This document shows, one piece after another, positions 1-8,741 of a stretch of 64,000 nucleotides of DNA. Each line of letters opens with the position of its first letter. The first letter of the stretch is position 1. The stretch is from NCBI GenBank assembly GCA_046483315.1, contig JAWODJ010000095.1, forward strand, positions 1 to 64,000, read 5' to 3'. The stretch comes from PXAP01 sp046483315. Lineage in GTDB: Bacteria; Bacteroidota; Bacteroidia; Bacteroidales; PUMT01. Position numbers and translations under genes: made by a program. The notes under the pieces are model-generated. The model ran no database searches, was not told the DNA's origin, and worked only from the letters and a program-made list of their open reading frames with translations.

Positions 1-59
1 GTCTCATCAATGGGAATGAAGTCGTGTATACTTGAAATTCTATCATACGAACCGCTCAT
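1..59 (-). CDS. Possible 5' end of a gene leaving the window
   Basis: A minus-strand ATG at 59-57 opens a frame of 19 codons that runs off the left edge. It overlaps the stop of the upstream minus-strand frame in an ATGA arrangement, as in translationally coupled genes. The last visible residues (DFIPIDE) resemble the end of the epimerase encoded at 3109-4134 (EFIPIEE), and bases 1-26 match 3152-3177 at about 20 of 26 positions. It may be the start of a small gene or decayed epimerase sequence. Too little is visible to decide. Confidence 0.2.
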   Translation of the reverse strand, partial: MSGSYDRISSIHDFIPIDE

Positions 60-214
60 CTGCTTTCAACCATTCCCAGAAGCCATTTTAAATATTCGGC
101 TGTAGCTTCAGAAGTACAATTTTCAATGCTGTTCCTTAATGCCCGGGCAGTAAGGCTCTTTTCATTTTGTGAGGCATCGGGCCTTGTGGCCACGGCAATT
201 GTACCATCATCTCT
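56..214 (-). other. Coding-like fragment without a clear start
   Basis: On the minus strand an open stretch of about 52 codons runs from a stop at 217-215 to a TGA at 58-56. It has no ATG near its beginning. The composition looks protein-like, with a charged and amphipathic end (EYLKWLLGMVESR). I do not recognise a family. It may be the 3' end of a gene whose front was lost, which fits the gene debris elsewhere in the first 3 kb. Confidence 0.25.
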
Positions 215-274
215 TTATTTATTGTTCTTCGGTTAAAAGTAAAGGCAACCGGTTTTTAAGGCACCGGCAGAATT

Positions 275-1156
275 TTAGCTTATTAACTCTTCCAGGAACT
301 GTCGTGCCTTTATGGCTTCGGCATTGATGAAGTCAAGATCTCCCTGAGACAGGCATTCGACCAGCAGCGGGCCTGCTGTAAAACCTCCCTGCTGAAGACG
401 TGACATTACCTTCGGGAAATCTACCATACCATTACCGGGTGTGACATTAACCTCTTTAGGAGGAAGGAAATCCTTTACGCACATGCCAACAACGATGCCG
501 TCAACCGTGGCGGCATCATCAACAGGATCTATCTCCCCGCCAGAATAATAGTAAATGTTGCCGGGATCATACCAAAGGCGAAAGTTCTTGTGCCCGACGT
601 TTTCTATATGCTGCCGGCATTCGGGGCCCGTGGCATTGGTACCTCCGTGTGGCTTGATATTCAGGGCTACTCCCTTTTCAGCAGCATAGTCACAACATTC
701 GGCAATTACCTTGTAATACGGATCTACAAGTTCAGGTGCGGTGGTGCCGCCCATCAGGATGCCGGAACAGCCGCAGATGGAGGAGTTGTCAATAAGCCCC
801 TGCAGTTGTGCGATACCTTCGGCAACTGAATTCCTGACATCAAAGCCCCCGTAGACTGACAGGATATTAAATCCCCTTAAGGCTGCTTCCTTTCCAACTT
901 CTGCAGCCTGTTCAGGAGTGGTTTCCCGTGTAATGATAGCCCCCATGAGGCCGACATATTCGAACCCTGCTCCTGCGATGCCGTCAAATGCTACGCGATA
1001 ATCAACCCTGCCCCAGGGACGGGTAAAACAACCCAGTTGCCAGTCCGGTCTCCTGCATCCGCTTATCATTGCAGCCGCAGCTGTTGCAAACATAACATTG
1101 CCAATGAAATCGCGACGTGAAATTGATTTAACGGTTTTTTGATTTTCTTTTGTCAT
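275..1156 (-). CDS. Tat-exported lipoprotein, sugar phosphate isomerase/epimerase (TIM barrel)
   Basis: This 293-residue protein has a twin-arginine signal (SRRDFIG, Arg14-Arg15), a hydrophobic run and a lipobox ending at Cys34 (ISGC). It is probably a folded lipoprotein exported by Tat. The rest matches the xylose-isomerase-like TIM-barrel family (AP endonuclease 2 fold). Likely metal-site positions appear in NIKPHGGT, WYDPGN and VECLSQGD. Many Bacteroidota carry such Tat-exported sugar isomerase/epimerase-like proteins of unknown substrate, often near carbohydrate genes. No carbohydrate locus is visible here. The gene lies alone on the minus strand. Confidence 0.75.
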   Translation of the reverse strand: MTKENQKTVKSISRRDFIGNVMFATAAAAMISGCRRPDWQLGCFTRPWGRVDYRVAFDGIAGAGFEYVGLMGAIITRETTPEQAAEVGKEAALRGFNILSVYGGFDVRNSVAEGIAQLQGLIDNSSICGCSGILMGGTTAPELVDPYYKVIAECCDYAAEKGVALNIKPHGGTNATGPECRQHIENVGHKNFRLWYDPGNIYYYSGGEIDPVDDAATVDGIVVGMCVKDFLPPKEVNVTPGNGMVDFPKVMSRLQQGGFTAGPLLVECLSQGDLDFINAEAIKARQFLEELIS

Positions 1157-1340
1157 TTTTTGTAGAGATTAATTATCAGATGGAGTGATCAGTTACCTTT
1201 TATTTGATTAAGTCATCAGTAATTTGTTATTTGAACGAGTAATTGGCAATTTGATGTAGCGGTTGGTTATTCTCAGTAATTTGCAATCAAACATCATATA
1301 AAAGTAGGGAAAATATTGAAAGGAGGGGTAAAAAATCCTC

Positions 1341-1388
1341 TCAAATCGCATCCGATAAGGGTTTGTTTTCCAGATCAGCATAATCTAC
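1341..1388 (-). pseudogene. Fragment of a FISUMP-type surface protein
   Basis: The minus strand encodes VDYADLENKPLSDAI followed by a stop. This resembles the GDYADLENRP module inside the FISUMP protein at 11420-13015. Only about 15 codons remain and no start is associated with them. It lies directly left of the truncated synthetase copy at 1411, so it belongs to the debris at the left junction of the rearranged block. The short length makes the match suggestive only. Confidence 0.4.
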
Positions 1389-1410
1389 GCTGATGAAAAT
1401 GTTTATCAAT

Positions 1411-1518
1411 ATGGAGCCGACCCGAAACTTTGACCTTCCTGACAGGTACCTCAGCCTGTTCCCCAACGCAGATGCTCTTGCCGCAAAGACCGGAGCTTTG
1501 GGATGGAAATACTGCTGA
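1411..1518 (+). pseudogene. Truncated copy of the 5' end of the acyl-CoA synthetase gene
   Basis: The first 83 bases match 4303-4385, the start of the intact synthetase gene, with six differences. The reading frame is kept for about 28 codons. It then drifts (GALGWKYC, compared with GGKWIKYS in the intact copy) and hits a TGA at 1516-1518. Two differences change residues (Leu to Pro, Asp to Asn) and others are silent. The orientation is the same as the intact gene. It is a remnant of a second copy of this gene and pairs with the 3' remnant at 11324-11413. Confidence 0.85.
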
Positions 1519-1651
1519 AAGATGTTTGGATAGTATATTGGCAAAAAGCCAGATTATAGCCAATAGACATAATATCTGTTATTATGCTTAATGGTTTCGT
1601 TAAAATATCTGTTATTGTATCTATCTTCTTCGTGTTTTAATCAGATATTAT

Positions 1652-1659
1652 TATCTTTG
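1652..1659 (+). promoter_or_regulatory. -7 promoter box for the DUF4143 ATPase
   Basis: TATCTTTG matches the Bacteroidota -7 consensus TAnnTTTG exactly and ends 14 bases before the ATG at 1673, giving a very short leader. No clear TTTG -33 element is visible at the usual distance. Confidence 0.5.
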
Positions 1660-1672
1660 TTAAAAAAATGAC

Positions 1673-2890
1673 ATGATACAAAGAAAAATATTTGAAGAAT
1701 TAAAATCTCATTTAAAGAGTAAAGAATACAGTATTCTAACAGGTGCAAGGCAAACCGGTAAAACAACCCTTCTACGGCAGCTTGAAGAATTTTGTAAACA
1801 AGAACATTTGCCATATGTTTTCCTTAATCTTGAAAATAAAAATATTCTTAGCGAGCTTGATCAAACACCTCTAAATATTTTGAAATTTCTACCTGAAACT
1901 GACAAGCGGATTTTTGTTTTTGTTGATGAGGTACAGTACCTGGAAGATGCTTCAAATTTTTTGAAACTCCTTTATGACGAACACTCGCAGAAAATAAAAA
2001 TTGTAGCTACAGGAAGTAGTGCTTTTTATATTGATGATTCGTTCAGGGATTCTCTTGCCGGAAGAAAAAAGCTTTTCCATTTATACACTTGTTCTTTTAA
2101 TGAGTATCTTTATTTAAGTGGTAATCAGGAGTTACTTGAAGAAAAAAACAGAATAGAGAAAGTTGATGATTCTAAAAGTATACTGATTGGCTACTTAAAA
2201 AATGCATGGGAGACATACATGGTTTATGGAGGTTATCCTGCAATAATCACTGAGCCGGATAAGCAGGAAAAGGTAAATCGCTTAAAGGAAATCAGGGATT
2301 CCTTTCTGAAAAGAGATATGCTTGAATCCGGGGTTAATAATGAAATTGCCTTTTATAACTTAATCAGGATAATCGCCGGGCAATGTGGAAGCCTGATCAA
2401 TGTAAATGAACTTGCTTCAACCCTTAGAATAAGAAGAGAGACCGTTGTTAATTACCTAACGATTCTACAAAAATGTTTTCATATTGCAATGGTAAGACCT
2501 TTTTACAAAAACCTTAGGAAAGAACTGGTAAAAATGCCAAAAGTGTTTATGCTTGACAACGGATTAAGGAACTGTCTTGTGAACAACTTCAATTTACTTT
2601 ATACGCGTACAGACAGGGGTGAATTGTGGGAGAATACGGTTTTTCGCATATTAGCAGATGTTTTGGGTTCTGATGAGATACGCTATTGGCGTACTATTGG
2701 AGGCAACGAAGTAGATTTTGTGCTTCCGGATATCAATAACTCTTTTGCTGTTGAAGCAAAATTTGACAAAAATCAGATTAAAAAGAAAAAATTTAAAATC
2801 TTTGAAAATACTTATCCAAATATCACACTTCAATTTGCCTGGATGAATCCTTTCGATGAGAATTTTTTCCGAAGGCTATCTATTATATAA
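1673..2890 (+). CDS. AAA ATPase with C-terminal DUF4143 domain
   Basis: This 405-residue protein starts with an AAA_14-type ATPase: Walker A GARQTGKTT near residues 24-32 and Walker B FVFVDEVQ near residues 80-87. The middle holds a winged-helix-like segment. The end is a DUF4143 domain with a nuclease-like pattern (EVDFVLP followed by VEAK), as in PD-(D/E)XK folds. The family is widespread and patchily distributed in anaerobes, and its role is not settled. The gene is much more AT-rich than its neighbours and lies between gene fragments, so recent acquisition is likely. It is length-complete with a good promoter box. Confidence 0.85.
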   Translation: MIQRKIFEELKSHLKSKEYSILTGARQTGKTTLLRQLEEFCKQEHLPYVFLNLENKNILSELDQTPLNILKFLPETDKRIFVFVDEVQYLEDASNFLKLLYDEHSQKIKIVATGSSAFYIDDSFRDSLAGRKKLFHLYTCSFNEYLYLSGNQELLEEKNRIEKVDDSKSILIGYLKNAWETYMVYGGYPAIITEPDKQEKVNRLKEIRDSFLKRDMLESGVNNEIAFYNLIRIIAGQCGSLINVNELASTLRIRRETVVNYLTILQKCFHIAMVRPFYKNLRKELVKMPKVFMLDNGLRNCLVNNFNLLYTRTDRGELWENTVFRILADVLGSDEIRYWRTIGGNEVDFVLPDINNSFAVEAKFDKNQIKKKKFKIFENTYPNITLQFAWMNPFDENFFRRLSII

Positions 2891-2897
2891 TAAAAAC

Positions 2898-3120
2898 TTA
2901 TTTTAAGCAATTGCATGAAAAAGTCAGCAGGTTCCTGTATCTGAGATTTTCTGTTATATGCCCTTCGAATCCAATATGGTGGCCTGTGACACGATTGTTC
3001 TCCAATCCAAATTCCCTTCTTTCATTGAATATTGCTGATGTTATAAGCGGCGTACCGATGGTAAAGCGATGATAGGTCCATCCGGAACGGTACCAGCCGG
3101 CCAGAGAATTATTGTAATGA
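2898..3120 (-). pseudogene. Fragment of a Wzi-like capsule assembly protein
   Basis: The minus strand encodes about 73 residues including WYRSGWTYH, GTPLITSAIFNERR and NNRVTGHH, ending in a stop at 2898-2900. This pattern recalls the late beta-strands of Bacteroidota Wzi-family capsule-assembly outer-membrane proteins, which run RSGWTYHxxTIGTPL and then NNRVxxHHIG. The front is missing, and the frame overlaps the end of the epimerase gene at 3109 without its own start or signal peptide. The tail (SCNCLK) diverges right next to the ATPase stop. I read it as a remnant cut at both ends. Confidence 0.55.
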
Positions 3121-4134
3121 TTTTGAAAGATTCCCGGCAGTCCACGACACAGTCTCTTCAATAGGTATAAACTCATGGCCCAGTGTCTTTTTGATTTTTT
3201 GGTTGCTGAAACGGCTGATACTGCGTCCGCTGCGGGCGGTATCCCTGGTAAGAAGAGGTTTGCCGAAGGTTAGCCTGCTGCGCAACCACTCGAGCCGCCA
3301 TCCGGCCTCCACCAGCGCCTTTGTAGCATGTTTATCCAGCCGGGGCCTGCCGAGGACATCGGCTATCATGTTGAAGAGATCACGGTAATAAAGGTTTTCA
3401 GAATTGATTATGAACCGGTCGCCGCTGATATCAGACTCCATGAGGGCGATCATGCAGCGGCATACATCGCGTACATCGACAAAGCCGGTCATGCCTTCTG
3501 TGTAATATCTCATCCCCTTTTGAATCCGGGTGAAGAAGGCGGCAGAGCCCCTGTGCCAGTTGCCGGGACCGAGTATGACAGAGGGGTTGACGATCACTGC
3601 ATTGAGTCCCTCGGCCATACCCCTCCATACCTCCATCTCAGAATGGAACTTACTGATGGAATAGGCATTGCGTTTTTTTGAGGGCCGCCAAAGGTCCTGT
3701 TCAGTGGCGGGGTTGCCGTCATACCGGCCGCCCAGGGCCGCCACGGAGCTTACATGGCAGAGCTTTTTTACATTGTGACTGAGACAGAGATTCACAATTG
3801 TTGCGGTGATATCAATATTATTGTGTATGGTATCTCTTCTTTCCGAGGGGTCCAAGGAGACATTGGCGGCGCAGTGGTAAACCTTCTCAACTCCCTCCAT
3901 GGCTTCGTTCATCGACCAGGGATCCAGCATGTTGGCCGGAAACCACTCTATGCGGCTGAAGAGTGCGCCGGCGTCATTTTCCGCGAAAGCGTCATCATAA
4001 AAGGTGAAGACCTCCCTGACCTGCTCCGTGGAAGAGCCTTCACGGCAGACAGCCCTTACCGTCTGCTCCTTCTGCAGCAGGTGACATAGCAGATGTGACC
4101 CCACAAGTCCCGTTCCTCCCGTTACCAGTATCAT
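3109..4134 (-). CDS. NAD-dependent epimerase/dehydratase family protein
   Basis: This 341-residue extended short-chain dehydrogenase/reductase begins directly with the Rossmann motif (TGGTGLVGSHL, residues 5-15). It carries the catalytic pair Tyr158 and Lys162 (YSISK). Substrates in this family are nucleotide sugars, sterol-like compounds or dihydroflavonol-like molecules, and the sequence does not say which. The gene is divergent from the acyl-CoA synthetase operon. A -7 box TATATTTG lies only about eight bases before the ATG, so the message would be nearly leaderless. The upstream region is shared with wzz at 34.5 kb. Confidence 0.8.
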   Translation of the reverse strand: MILVTGGTGLVGSHLLCHLLQKEQTVRAVCREGSSTEQVREVFTFYDDAFAENDAGALFSRIEWFPANMLDPWSMNEAMEGVEKVYHCAANVSLDPSERRDTIHNNIDITATIVNLCLSHNVKKLCHVSSVAALGGRYDGNPATEQDLWRPSKKRNAYSISKFHSEMEVWRGMAEGLNAVIVNPSVILGPGNWHRGSAAFFTRIQKGMRYYTEGMTGFVDVRDVCRCMIALMESDISGDRFIINSENLYYRDLFNMIADVLGRPRLDKHATKALVEAGWRLEWLRSRLTFGKPLLTRDTARSGRSISRFSNQKIKKTLGHEFIPIEETVSWTAGNLSKSLQ

Positions 4135-4141
4135 AATAGTG

Positions 4142-4225
4142 CAAATATATATGAATTTTGCAACTGATAAATATTTCTACAGAGCAACGGATTCTCCATG
4201 CAAAATCGACAAAGTCAATTTTTTT
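4142..4225 (-). repeat. Shared promoter element, copy A
   Basis: About 80 bases upstream of the epimerase align with 34504-34585, upstream of wzz, at roughly 75-80% identity. The shared part includes the minus-strand box TATATTTG (4149-4142), the stretch containing GAATTTTGCAA, AAATATTTCTA, and ATGCAAAATCGA further out. It contains the likely minus-strand promoter but extends beyond it. It could be a common regulatory region or a dispersed intergenic repeat. Confidence 0.6.
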
Positions 4226-4260
4226 AATTCAAATTAAATACAGTCAGATGAAAAAATTTC

Positions 4261-4268
4261 TACATTTG
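4261..4268 (+). promoter_or_regulatory. -7 promoter box of the acyl-CoA synthetase operon
   Basis: TACATTTG is an exact TAnnTTTG match 34 bases before the ATG at 4303. It is not present in front of the truncated copy at 1411. Confidence 0.5.
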
Positions 4269-4302
4269 TTTATGTATATCTGCGTAATTTAACCTGTTAT
4301 TT

Positions 4303-6102
4303 ATGGAACCGACCCGAAACTTTGACCTTCTTGACAGGTACCTCAGCCTGTTCCCCGACGCAGATGCCCTTGCCGCAAAATCCGGCGGAAAATGGATCAA
4401 ATACAGTGCGCGTGAATATAATGACTATGCACGGTGGTTTGCACTGGGACTCCTGGAGCTTGGGTTCGGCAAAGGGGACAAAATAGCAACGGTAACAAAC
4501 AACCGCCCGGAATGGAACTTTACGGATATGGGCATGGCGATGGCCGGGGTTATTCATGTGCCGGTCTATACCTCGATGAACGCCGCCGAATACAAATACA
4601 TTATCGAACACTCCGATACAAGGATGGTCCTGCTGTCGGATATAAAGCTGTATGAAAAAATCAAGCCCGTCTGTGACGGGATAAAAAAGGTGGAGCACGT
4701 TTTCACCTTCGACAAAACCAACCTGTCCCCTCACTGGACGGAGGTTGTGGAGGCCGGAAAGAATTGCAGGCCTGAAACTGCTGAAAAGCTGGAAGAGATA
4801 AAGAAAGGGATCAGTGCGGCCGATCCCGCAACGCTGATCTATACGTCGGGGACAACAGGGACTTCAAAAGGGGTATTGCTGTCGCACAAAAACCTTGTAA
4901 GCAATTTTATTGCTGCGGCCGGGGTTTTCAGGCTCGGGCCGGAAGACCGATACCTGAACATACTGCCCCTGTGCCATGTCGGAGGCAGAATGGGAAATTA
5001 CCAGACCCAGTACTCGGGAGCCTGTATATACTATGCCGAGAACATGGGCACCATTGCCGCAAATCTGAGGGAGATAAAAGCAACGGGATTTGATGCCGTG
5101 CCCCGTATCCTGGAAAAGGTCTACGACAATGTTATGGCTAAAGGAAGAAGCCTTAAAGGGATAAAGAGATACCTGTTCTTTTGGGCGGTGGACCTGGGAC
5201 TCCGTTACAGGCCTTTCGGGGAAAACGGCTGGCTGTATGAACGTAAACTGAAGATAGCGGATAAGTTGATATTCAGCAAATGGAGGGAAGCCCTGGGGGG
5301 CTGCACACGCCTGGTGGGTTGCGGGGGTGCCAGCCTGCAACCACGGCTCGAGAGGATCTTCTGGGCGGCAGGGATCAGGATACTGAATATGTACGGCCTG
5401 ACGGAAACATCGCCTATCATAACGATCAACCGGCAGGAAAGGCCTCTTTGCAGACTGGGAACGGTGGGTGCCCTTATTGACGGTGTAGAGTTAAAGATTA
5501 ACGATGACGGAGAGATACTGACCCGGGGCGAAAATCTGATGATAGGATATTATAAGGATAAGGAGCTTACCGGGTCTGTCATAGATGAGGAGGGATGGTT
5601 CCATACCGGCGATGTGGGAAACCTGGTGGATGAGACGTTTCTCAGCGTAACGGACAGGAAAGGGGAGATTTTCAAACTTTCCAACGGTAAGTTTGTCGCA
5701 CCGCAGCCTATTGAAAACAAGCTGAAGGAATCGGCTTTTATCGACCAGGTTATGGTGGTGGGAGAGCGTCAGAAATTTGCCAGTGCACTGATATTGCCCG
5801 ACTTCAAGTATCTGAAGGAGTGGTGCGACATGCACGGGATCTGTTCCGGAATGGAAAATTCCGAAATTGTCACCCTGAAGGAGGTAAAGGAAGCTTTTAA
5901 CAAAGAGATAGCCGTGCTGAACAGATCACTGTCCGAGCCGGAAAAGATCTTACGCTTCCGCATCGTGACGGATGAATGGTCGCCGCAGACAGGTGAACTG
6001 TCTGCCAGCCTTAAGCTGAAAAGAAAGGTTATCGAATCAAAATACAGTGAAATACTTGAGAATATATACAAAAGACAGTCAGATGCAGATAAGAGAAGTT
6101 AA
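4303..6102 (+). CDS. Long-chain acyl-CoA synthetase (AMP-forming)
   Basis: This 599-residue AMP-binding enzyme activates a fatty acid to acyl-AMP and then to acyl-CoA. Motifs seen are the P-loop-like TSGTTGTSKG (residues 181-190), MYGLTETSP in the middle and GWFHTGDVG near residue 440. The C-terminal domain with its expected lysine-rich end is present. Length fits the long-chain FadD15-like group. It is the first gene of an operon: the next start (6083) overlaps its end, and an oxidoreductase follows. Together they suggest lipid modification or synthesis, with the product unknown. A truncated relative of its 5' end lies at 1411. Confidence 0.85.
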   Translation: MEPTRNFDLLDRYLSLFPDADALAAKSGGKWIKYSAREYNDYARWFALGLLELGFGKGDKIATVTNNRPEWNFTDMGMAMAGVIHVPVYTSMNAAEYKYIIEHSDTRMVLLSDIKLYEKIKPVCDGIKKVEHVFTFDKTNLSPHWTEVVEAGKNCRPETAEKLEEIKKGISAADPATLIYTSGTTGTSKGVLLSHKNLVSNFIAAAGVFRLGPEDRYLNILPLCHVGGRMGNYQTQYSGACIYYAENMGTIAANLREIKATGFDAVPRILEKVYDNVMAKGRSLKGIKRYLFFWAVDLGLRYRPFGENGWLYERKLKIADKLIFSKWREALGGCTRLVGCGGASLQPRLERIFWAAGIRILNMYGLTETSPIITINRQERPLCRLGTVGALIDGVELKINDDGEILTRGENLMIGYYKDKELTGSVIDEEGWFHTGDVGNLVDETFLSVTDRKGEIFKLSNGKFVAPQPIENKLKESAFIDQVMVVGERQKFASALILPDFKYLKEWCDMHGICSGMENSEIVTLKEVKEAFNKEIAVLNRSLSEPEKILRFRIVTDEWSPQTGELSASLKLKRKVIESKYSEILENIYKRQSDADKRS

Positions 6103-7261
6103 AAACAGGCGCGATAAAAAGGCTTTTCACGATGTGGCGCGTATAATATACAAAAATGACCCTGTCTGGGTTTGTCCGCTGGACAAAGAGATCGAGTCCA
6201 TCTTTGATCCGGCGAAAAATGTCTATTTCAACCATGGCGAAGCCACCCGCTGGCTGCTGTATGATGATAATAAACGGCTTATCGGAAGGGTGGCGGCCTT
6301 TATTGACCGTAACACGGCTTTCAGACAGGATCAGCCAACAGGGGGAATGGGATTTTTTGAGTGTGTCAACGACAGGCAGGCTGCCTTCCTGCTGTTCGAC
6401 ACTGCCCGCGAATGGCTCAGGGAGAAAGGGATGGAAGCAATGGACGGCCCGGTGAATTTTGGCGAAACGGATAAATACTGGGGTTTGCTGGTGGAGGGGT
6501 TTACGCACCCCTCCTATGAAATTGCCTATAACCACCCTTACTACCGGGATCTGTTCGAGTCGTACGGCTTTCAGACATACTACAAACAGGAAGGTTTTCA
6601 CAAAGACATAAAAGAGGGGCTTCCTCCGAAATTTTTGAAGATTGCCGAATGGGTTGCCAAAAAGCCCGGCTACAGCTTCAGGCATTTCGAATGGAAAAAC
6701 GCCGATACATTTGTTATGGATTTTGCAGAGGTGTTCAACACAGCCTGGGCATCGTTCAAAGAAAATTTCGAGCCCCTGGAGCCGGCATACATCTATAAGA
6801 CCATTCAGAAAGCCAGGGCCATTATTGACGAAGAATTAATCTGGATAGCGTACTACAAAGAAAAACCCATTGCAATATTACTTTTATACCCCGACGTGAA
6901 CCAGATCCTCAAAAAGCTGAACGGAAAGCTCACCCTGCCTGCCATGCTGAAATTTCTCTACCTGAAAAGGAAAAAAACGATGACCCGCATCAGGGGTGTT
7001 CTTATGGGAGTGATACCCCAGTTCCAGAACAGGGGGATTGAATCGGCAATGGCGCTTGCCTTATCCAAAGCCGTGGCTCACAAACCCCACTACAGGGAGG
7101 CAGAATTTTCGTGGGTGGGGGACTTTAATCCCAAAATGCGAAGGACATGGATTGCAATAGGAGCTGTTCCCGCAAAGCATTATATCACCTACCGGTACCT
7201 TTTTGACCGTGATAAACCATTTAAGAGGTATCCCATACCGGAAAGCAGGAATAGAGAATGA
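6083..7261 (+). CDS. GNAT-like acyltransferase family protein (YghO-like)
   Basis: This protein of about 392 residues begins MQIREVK and has two GNAT-like halves, as in the YghO family (RDKKAFHDVARIIY near the start, GVIPQFQNRGIESAM near residue 310). I chose the ATG at 6083 over the one at 6047 because family-like sequence begins there. It still overlaps the synthetase end by 20 bases, implying coupled translation. The substrate is unknown. Its place between an acyl-CoA synthetase and an FAD oxidoreductase suggests it acts on an acyl-CoA or an amino-acyl lipid, which is inference from context. Confidence 0.7.
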   Translation: MQIREVKNRRDKKAFHDVARIIYKNDPVWVCPLDKEIESIFDPAKNVYFNHGEATRWLLYDDNKRLIGRVAAFIDRNTAFRQDQPTGGMGFFECVNDRQAAFLLFDTAREWLREKGMEAMDGPVNFGETDKYWGLLVEGFTHPSYEIAYNHPYYRDLFESYGFQTYYKQEGFHKDIKEGLPPKFLKIAEWVAKKPGYSFRHFEWKNADTFVMDFAEVFNTAWASFKENFEPLEPAYIYKTIQKARAIIDEELIWIAYYKEKPIAILLLYPDVNQILKKLNGKLTLPAMLKFLYLKRKKTMTRIRGVLMGVIPQFQNRGIESAMALALSKAVAHKPHYREAEFSWVGDFNPKMRRTWIAIGAVPAKHYITYRYLFDRDKPFKRYPIPESRNRE

Positions 7262-7295
7262 GAAAAAAACAGATTTATTTATTAACTATTCTGCA

Positions 7296-8741
7296 ATGCA
7301 ATACGACATAATCATTATCGGAGGGGGCCTGGGTGGCCTTACAGCCGGAGCTAAACTGGCTAAAGAAGGCAAAAAGGTCCTCCTGCTTGAACAGCATGAC
7401 CGGCCGGGCGGCTGCGCCACCACTTTTCGCCGCAGGGATCTTACCCTTGAAGTGGGGCTTCATGAGATGGACGGGCCTCATGCAAAGGATCTCAAAGTAA
7501 GGATTTTTAAGGATCTCGGACTGAATGACCGGGTGACGCTGCTGGGTCTGCCCGAGTTTTACCGTTTTGTGAACGGCAGACAGGATGTGGTGGTTCCTCA
7601 TGACCCCGATCAGGCGCAGCAGAGGCTGACCGAACTGTTTCCCGCTGATGAAGATGGGATAAAAACCTATTTTTATCACGTCCTTAACTCACGGAAGATC
7701 CTGGCCGGGGCGGCGGGCAAGCCGGAAAAGAGTGTAGGGGACTTTCTCGATGAGCATATTGGCAATGAGGATCTGAAACTGATCCTGCTCGGTAACCTGG
7801 GCTATTTCCACGACGATCCCTATTCGCTGTCGCTCAACTATTACCTTGTTGCACAGGGAAGCTACTACGGAGGCAATGCCAGTTTTGTAAAGGGTGGCTC
7901 GCAAACTCTTTCCGATGCCCTGATGGCAGTGATAGAAGAGAACGGGGGTACGGTAAAGCTGAACTGCCTCTGCAGGGAGATAATCTTTGAAGGCTCCCTG
8001 CCGGCAGGCGTTCGTTATGAAGAGACCGGGGGAGGGCCGGGGAATATTCTTACCGCTAATGCAGCGGAGATCGTTGTAAACGCATCGGTTCCGGCACTGG
8101 CGCAGAAGCTGCTGCGGGGGGAGAGGGGAAAGATGCTGTCGGAAAAGATCAAAGATAATAAACCGGGTGCCTCTCTTCTTACCGTATATTTCGGGTTCCG
8201 GAGGTCGCTGAAAGAGACTGGTAACCGCTACTACTCGACCTTTGTTTTTGACCCGTCTGTCAGGACACAGAAAGATATAATAAAAAACAACCATGAAGGC
8301 TTCGAAACCCGCAGCTTTACGCTGGTGGACTACAGTCAGGTGGATTCCGTCCTCGCCCCGGAAGGCAAAGGGGTGGGTGCCGTATGCTGTATTGACTATG
8401 CTTCGGACTGGGAGGGCGCTGACAGGCACTCTTACCTGAAGAAAAAAGAGCGGGTGGCTGAAATCTTTACTGCAAGGTGTGATGAGCTTATACCGGGATT
8501 TAAAGATGCGGTTGAGTATGTTGAGGTGGGGACACCCCTGACGATCAGGCGCTACACCCTGAACCCGGAAGGCGCCGTGTACGGGTTTGCCCAAAACCCC
8601 GGCAAATCCACTGCATACCTCTCCGCTCTGCCTGACAATATCCATATCGCCTCGGCCTGGGGAAAATTCGGAGGGGGATTTTCGGGATCCATCTACAGCG
8701 GCTATATGACGGCAATGGATATTTTGAGAAAAAGAGGATGA
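7296..8741 (+). CDS. Phytoene desaturase/retinol saturase-like FAD oxidoreductase
   Basis: This protein of about 481 residues starts with a dinucleotide-binding fold (IIIIGGGLGGLTAG, glycines at residues 9-14) followed by LLEQHDRPGG. It ends with the CrtI-type C-terminal motif region (AWGKFGGGFSGSIYSGY). The family includes carotenoid desaturases and isomerases and all-trans-retinol 13,14-reductase. No carotenoid genes are nearby, so the substrate is unknown and may be a fatty acyl product of the operon. I chose ATG 7296 because homologous sequence starts there; the earlier ATG at 7203 lies in the previous gene. Its 3' end is duplicated at 11324-11413. Confidence 0.8.
   Translation: MQYDIIIIGGGLGGLTAGAKLAKEGKKVLLLEQHDRPGGCATTFRRRDLTLEVGLHEMDGPHAKDLKVRIFKDLGLNDRVTLLGLPEFYRFVNGRQDVVVPHDPDQAQQRLTELFPADEDGIKTYFYHVLNSRKILAGAAGKPEKSVGDFLDEHIGNEDLKLILLGNLGYFHDDPYSLSLNYYLVAQGSYYGGNASFVKGGSQTLSDALMAVIEENGGTVKLNCLCREIIFEGSLPAGVRYEETGGGPGNILTANAAEIVVNASVPALAQKLLRGERGKMLSEKIKDNKPGASLLTVYFGFRRSLKETGNRYYSTFVFDPSVRTQKDIIKNNHEGFETRSFTLVDYSQVDSVLAPEGKGVGAVCCIDYASDWEGADRHSYLKKKERVAEIFTARCDELIPGFKDAVEYVEVGTPLTIRRYTLNPEGAVYGFAQNPGKSTAYLSALPDNIHIASAWGKFGGGFSGSIYSGYMTAMDILRKRG

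Larger units (their letters stand above)
1157..1672. other. Gene-free stretch with gene debris and short repeats
   Basis: This stretch of about 515 bases lies between the isomerase and the ATPase. Apart from the two fragments at 1341-1388 and 1411-1518 it holds AT-rich sequence with no supportable gene. The 13-mer AATATCTGTTATT occurs at 1571-1583 and again at 1604-1616, just upstream of the ATPase promoter box. It could be a binding site pair or simply AT-rich repetition. Confidence 0.5.
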
